Positions 6,097 to 7,509 of a stretch of DNA of 7,509 nt are shown one piece after another. The translations under genes were made by a program, and so were the position numbers. The notes under the pieces are model-generated. The model made no database searches. It was not told where the DNA came from and saw nothing but the letters and a program-made list of their open reading frames with translations. The DNA is taken from positions 1-7,509 of the forward strand of contig CAMXAS010000058.1 of NCBI GenBank assembly GCA_947179195.1, given 5' to 3'. How positions within the stretch are numbered: the stretch's first letter is position 1; every line of letters begins with the position of its first letter. This stretch comes from an uncultured Bacteroidales bacterium (GTDB taxonomy: Bacteria > Bacteroidota > Bacteroidia > Bacteroidales > P3).

Positions 6097-7392
6097 ATGA
6101 TGGAAACATTGAAACCGACCGCCTATCGTTTGCGGAATGTGGCGACGAACCGTTTGTTCGACGACACCGGATGGATTATCGACGACCCGCAGGCCGACAA
6201 ACCGGCCTTGGTCCGTGCCGAATACGCGCAGAAACAGTTCCAGCCCAAGGGCAAGGAATACGGCTTGTACCGTTTTGCCGACTGGCTGCCCGTGCAGCGG
6301 ATGCTCGAGGGCTCGTGCGCGCCGGTCACGTACCGGAGCGAAGGGCTGGCGCGGGCGTTGGGCCTGAAAAACCTCTATATCACGTTCAGCGGCTATTATC
6401 CCGAAATCGGCGCGCGGATGACCACTTGTTCGTTCAAGGAGACCGAAGCCTATTCGGTTTGTGGCCGTTTGGGAGCGGACAGCGACCGCGTTTTGGTGGT
6501 GGCTTCGGCCGGCAATACGGCGCGGGCGTTCGCCAAGGTATGCTCCGAAAACCATATCCCGCTGTTGTTGAGCGTGCCGGAAGACAATATCGGCGCCTTG
6601 TGGTTCGAAAAACCGCTCAACGACTGTGTCAAACTCATCGCGGCGCAGAAGGGCGGCGACTATTTCGACGCCATCCGCATCAGCAATATGGTGCTGTCTT
6701 CGCCCCGCTTTTTGGCCGAGGGTGGCGCCAAGAACATCGCGCGGCGCGACGGGATGTCCACCACGGTACTGTCGGCGGTGGACCATATCGGCCGTATTCC
6801 GGACTTTTATTTCCAGGCCGTGGGCAGCGGCACGGGCGCCATCGCGGCTTGGGAAGCCAACTTGCGTCTGATTGCCGACGGCCGTTTCGGTACGCACAAG
6901 ATGCGGCTTATGGTATCGCAGAATACGCCCTTCCTGCCCATGTACAAGGCTTGGCAGGCCGACTCGCGCGCGCTGTTGCCCTATGACGACGACCAGGCGC
7001 GCCGCGACGCCGAAACCATTTTGGCCAAGGTGCTTTCCAACCGTCAGCCGCCCTATGGCATCGCCGGCGGCCTTTACGACGCGCTCAAAGATACGCAGGG
7101 CGACGTTTTGGCCGTCACGAACGAGGAACTGACCGCCGCACAGCGTCTGTTCGAGGAAACCGAAGGCGTGGATATCTATTCGGCCGCAGGGGTGGCCGTT
7201 TCCTCGCTCCAGGCCGCCGTCAAGGCCGGCACGGTGCCCGCCGACGCCACGGTCATGCTCAACGTCACGGGCGGCGGCGAGCAACGCTTCAGCCGCGACA
7301 AACAACTCTGGCATCTCAAGCCCGCCATCGTCTTCCCGTTGGACGTCACGGCCGACAAGGTGCTCGCCGATGTGTCGGCCTTGTTCGCCTAA
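6097..7392 (+). CDS. Cysteate synthase, PLP-dependent (threonine-synthase fold)
   Basis: This family converts O-phospho-L-serine and sulfite to L-cysteate and phosphate in the cytoplasm. In methanogens it feeds coenzyme M; in Bacteroidota cysteate is the head-group precursor of capnine and sulfonolipids. The 431 residues (family about 420-430) show a fold-type II PLP enzyme. The Schiff-base lysine is K114 in TTCSFKETEAY. The substrate/PLP loop is SAGNTARAF (137-145), including N140. EGGAKNIARRDGM (208-220) is a stretch I associate with cysteate synthase rather than threonine synthase. The phosphate-binding glycine loop is VGSGTGA (242-248), and LNVTGGGE closes the active site near the C-terminus. 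ATG 6097 is chosen over the adjacent ATG 6100; both fit and differ by one residue. No Shine-Dalgarno precedes it, only A-rich leader, as usual in Bacteroidota. It is transcribed alone, divergently from the efflux operon. Threonine synthase is the main alternative. Confidence 0.82.
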   Translation: MMETLKPTAYRLRNVATNRLFDDTGWIIDDPQADKPALVRAEYAQKQFQPKGKEYGLYRFADWLPVQRMLEGSCAPVTYRSEGLARALGLKNLYITFSGYYPEIGARMTTCSFKETEAYSVCGRLGADSDRVLVVASAGNTARAFAKVCSENHIPLLLSVPEDNIGALWFEKPLNDCVKLIAAQKGGDYFDAIRISNMVLSSPRFLAEGGAKNIARRDGMSTTVLSAVDHIGRIPDFYFQAVGSGTGAIAAWEANLRLIADGRFGTHKMRLMVSQNTPFLPMYKAWQADSRALLPYDDDQARRDAETILAKVLSNRQPPYGIAGGLYDALKDTQGDVLAVTNEELTAAQRLFEETEGVDIYSAAGVAVSSLQAAVKAGTVPADATVMLNVTGGGEQRFSRDKQLWHLKPAIVFPLDVTADKVLADVSALFA

Positions 7393-7393
7393 G

Positions 7394-7425
7394 GTTGCGG
7401 CTTTACTTGAAAAAACGTACTTTTG
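7394..7425 (+). promoter_or_regulatory. Bacteroidota-type promoter for tRNA-Pro
   Basis: TACTTTTG at 7418-7425 is a perfect TAnnTTTG -7 box. GTTG at 7394-7397, 20 nt upstream, matches three of four bases of the -33 TTTG. The expected transcript start falls around 7430, a few bases before the mature tRNA. The promoter lies wholly within the 42-bp gap after the cysteate synthase stop, so the tRNA is likely an independent unit. Confidence 0.65.
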
Positions 7426-7433
7426 CGGTACGT
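7415..7433. repeat. Perfect 6-bp inverted repeat over the tRNA promoter
   Basis: ACGTAC (7415-7420) and GTACGT (7428-7433) form a perfect inverted repeat around TTTTGCG, enclosing most of the -7 box. Six A residues (7410-7415) precede it on the plus strand. A minus-strand transcript would therefore show a hairpin followed by a T run, as in an intrinsic terminator. There is no T run on the plus side, so it would not terminate the cysteate synthase transcript. It may be a terminator for antisense readthrough, an operator, or chance. Confidence 0.4.
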
Positions 7434-7434
7434 C

Positions 7435-7508
7435 CGGGGTGTAGCGCAGTCCGGTAGCGCACCTGCTTTGGGAGCAGGGAGTCGCAGGTTCGAATCCTGT
7501 CACCCCGA
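7435..7508 (+). tRNA. tRNA-Pro(TGG)
   Basis: A full cloverleaf can be drawn. The acceptor stem is CGGGGTG (7435-7441) with CACCCCG (7501-7507), with discriminator A7508. The D-arm is GCGC with GCGC around AGTCCGGTA. The anticodon stem is CCTGC with GCAGG around loop TTTGGGA (7467-7473), giving anticodon TGG (7469-7471), which reads proline CCA and probably other CCN codons. The T-arm is GCAGG, TTCGAAT, CCTGT. C7509 could be the first base of an encoded CCA, but the window ends there. Confidence 0.96.
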
Positions 7509-7509
7509 C

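Noticed and set aside
6052..7503. A 483-codon minus-strand open frame starting inside the tRNA
   Set aside because: Its first residues (GFEPATPCSQSRCATG) are the familiar artefact of translating a tRNA backwards, and the rest is antisense to cysteate synthase with low-complexity composition.
1..7509. CRISPR arrays, insertion sequences, integrase or attachment sites
   Set aside because: No repeated spacer array, transposase or terminal inverted repeats are visible. The tRNA 3' end could be an integration site, but the window stops there and nothing supports it.

Overview
The window looks like a GC-rich member of the Bacteroidota, most likely an Alistipes/Rikenellaceae-type gut bacterium. Three things point there. 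Two starts carry perfect TAnnTTTG -7 boxes, the unusual Bacteroidota sigma-factor consensus. Starts mostly lack a Shine-Dalgarno sequence. A cysteate synthase is present, an enzyme expected in sulfonolipid-making Bacteroidota such as Alistipes and Odoribacter. The genus is an inference; no 16S or marker gene is present.

Left part, minus strand (5928 down to the left edge): a drug/solute-efflux operon of three genes read right to left. First is a small lipoprotein of unknown function (5928-5383), then a lipoprotein periplasmic adaptor of the HlyD/AcrA family (5349-4309), then a giant gene (4312 to beyond position 1). The giant gene overlaps the adaptor stop as ATGA and stays open in one frame for at least 1437 codons. 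It encodes a complete RND permease (about residues 1-1045), a positively charged linker, an internal signal-peptide-like hydrophobic segment (about 1058-1084), and a TolC-type outer-membrane factor (from about 1097) whose last part lies outside the window. All three layers of a tripartite pump are thus encoded by two adjacent genes, with inner-membrane pump and outer-membrane channel translated as one polypeptide.

Middle (5929-6096): a 168-bp AT-rich divergent intergenic region. It holds inverted and direct repeats that could be an operator for the efflux operon, a good promoter for the rightward gene, and a small GC-rich hairpin in that gene's leader.

Right part, plus strand: a PLP-dependent cysteate synthase (6097-7392), which would make L-cysteate from O-phosphoserine and sulfite as the precursor of capnine/sulfonolipids. 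It is followed after 42 bp by tRNA-Pro(TGG), which has its own promoter. The tRNA ends at the right edge.

The most noteworthy item is the RND-OMF fusion with a buried export signal. It suggests either a 13-TM single-chain pump-channel or a polyprotein cut by signal peptidase.
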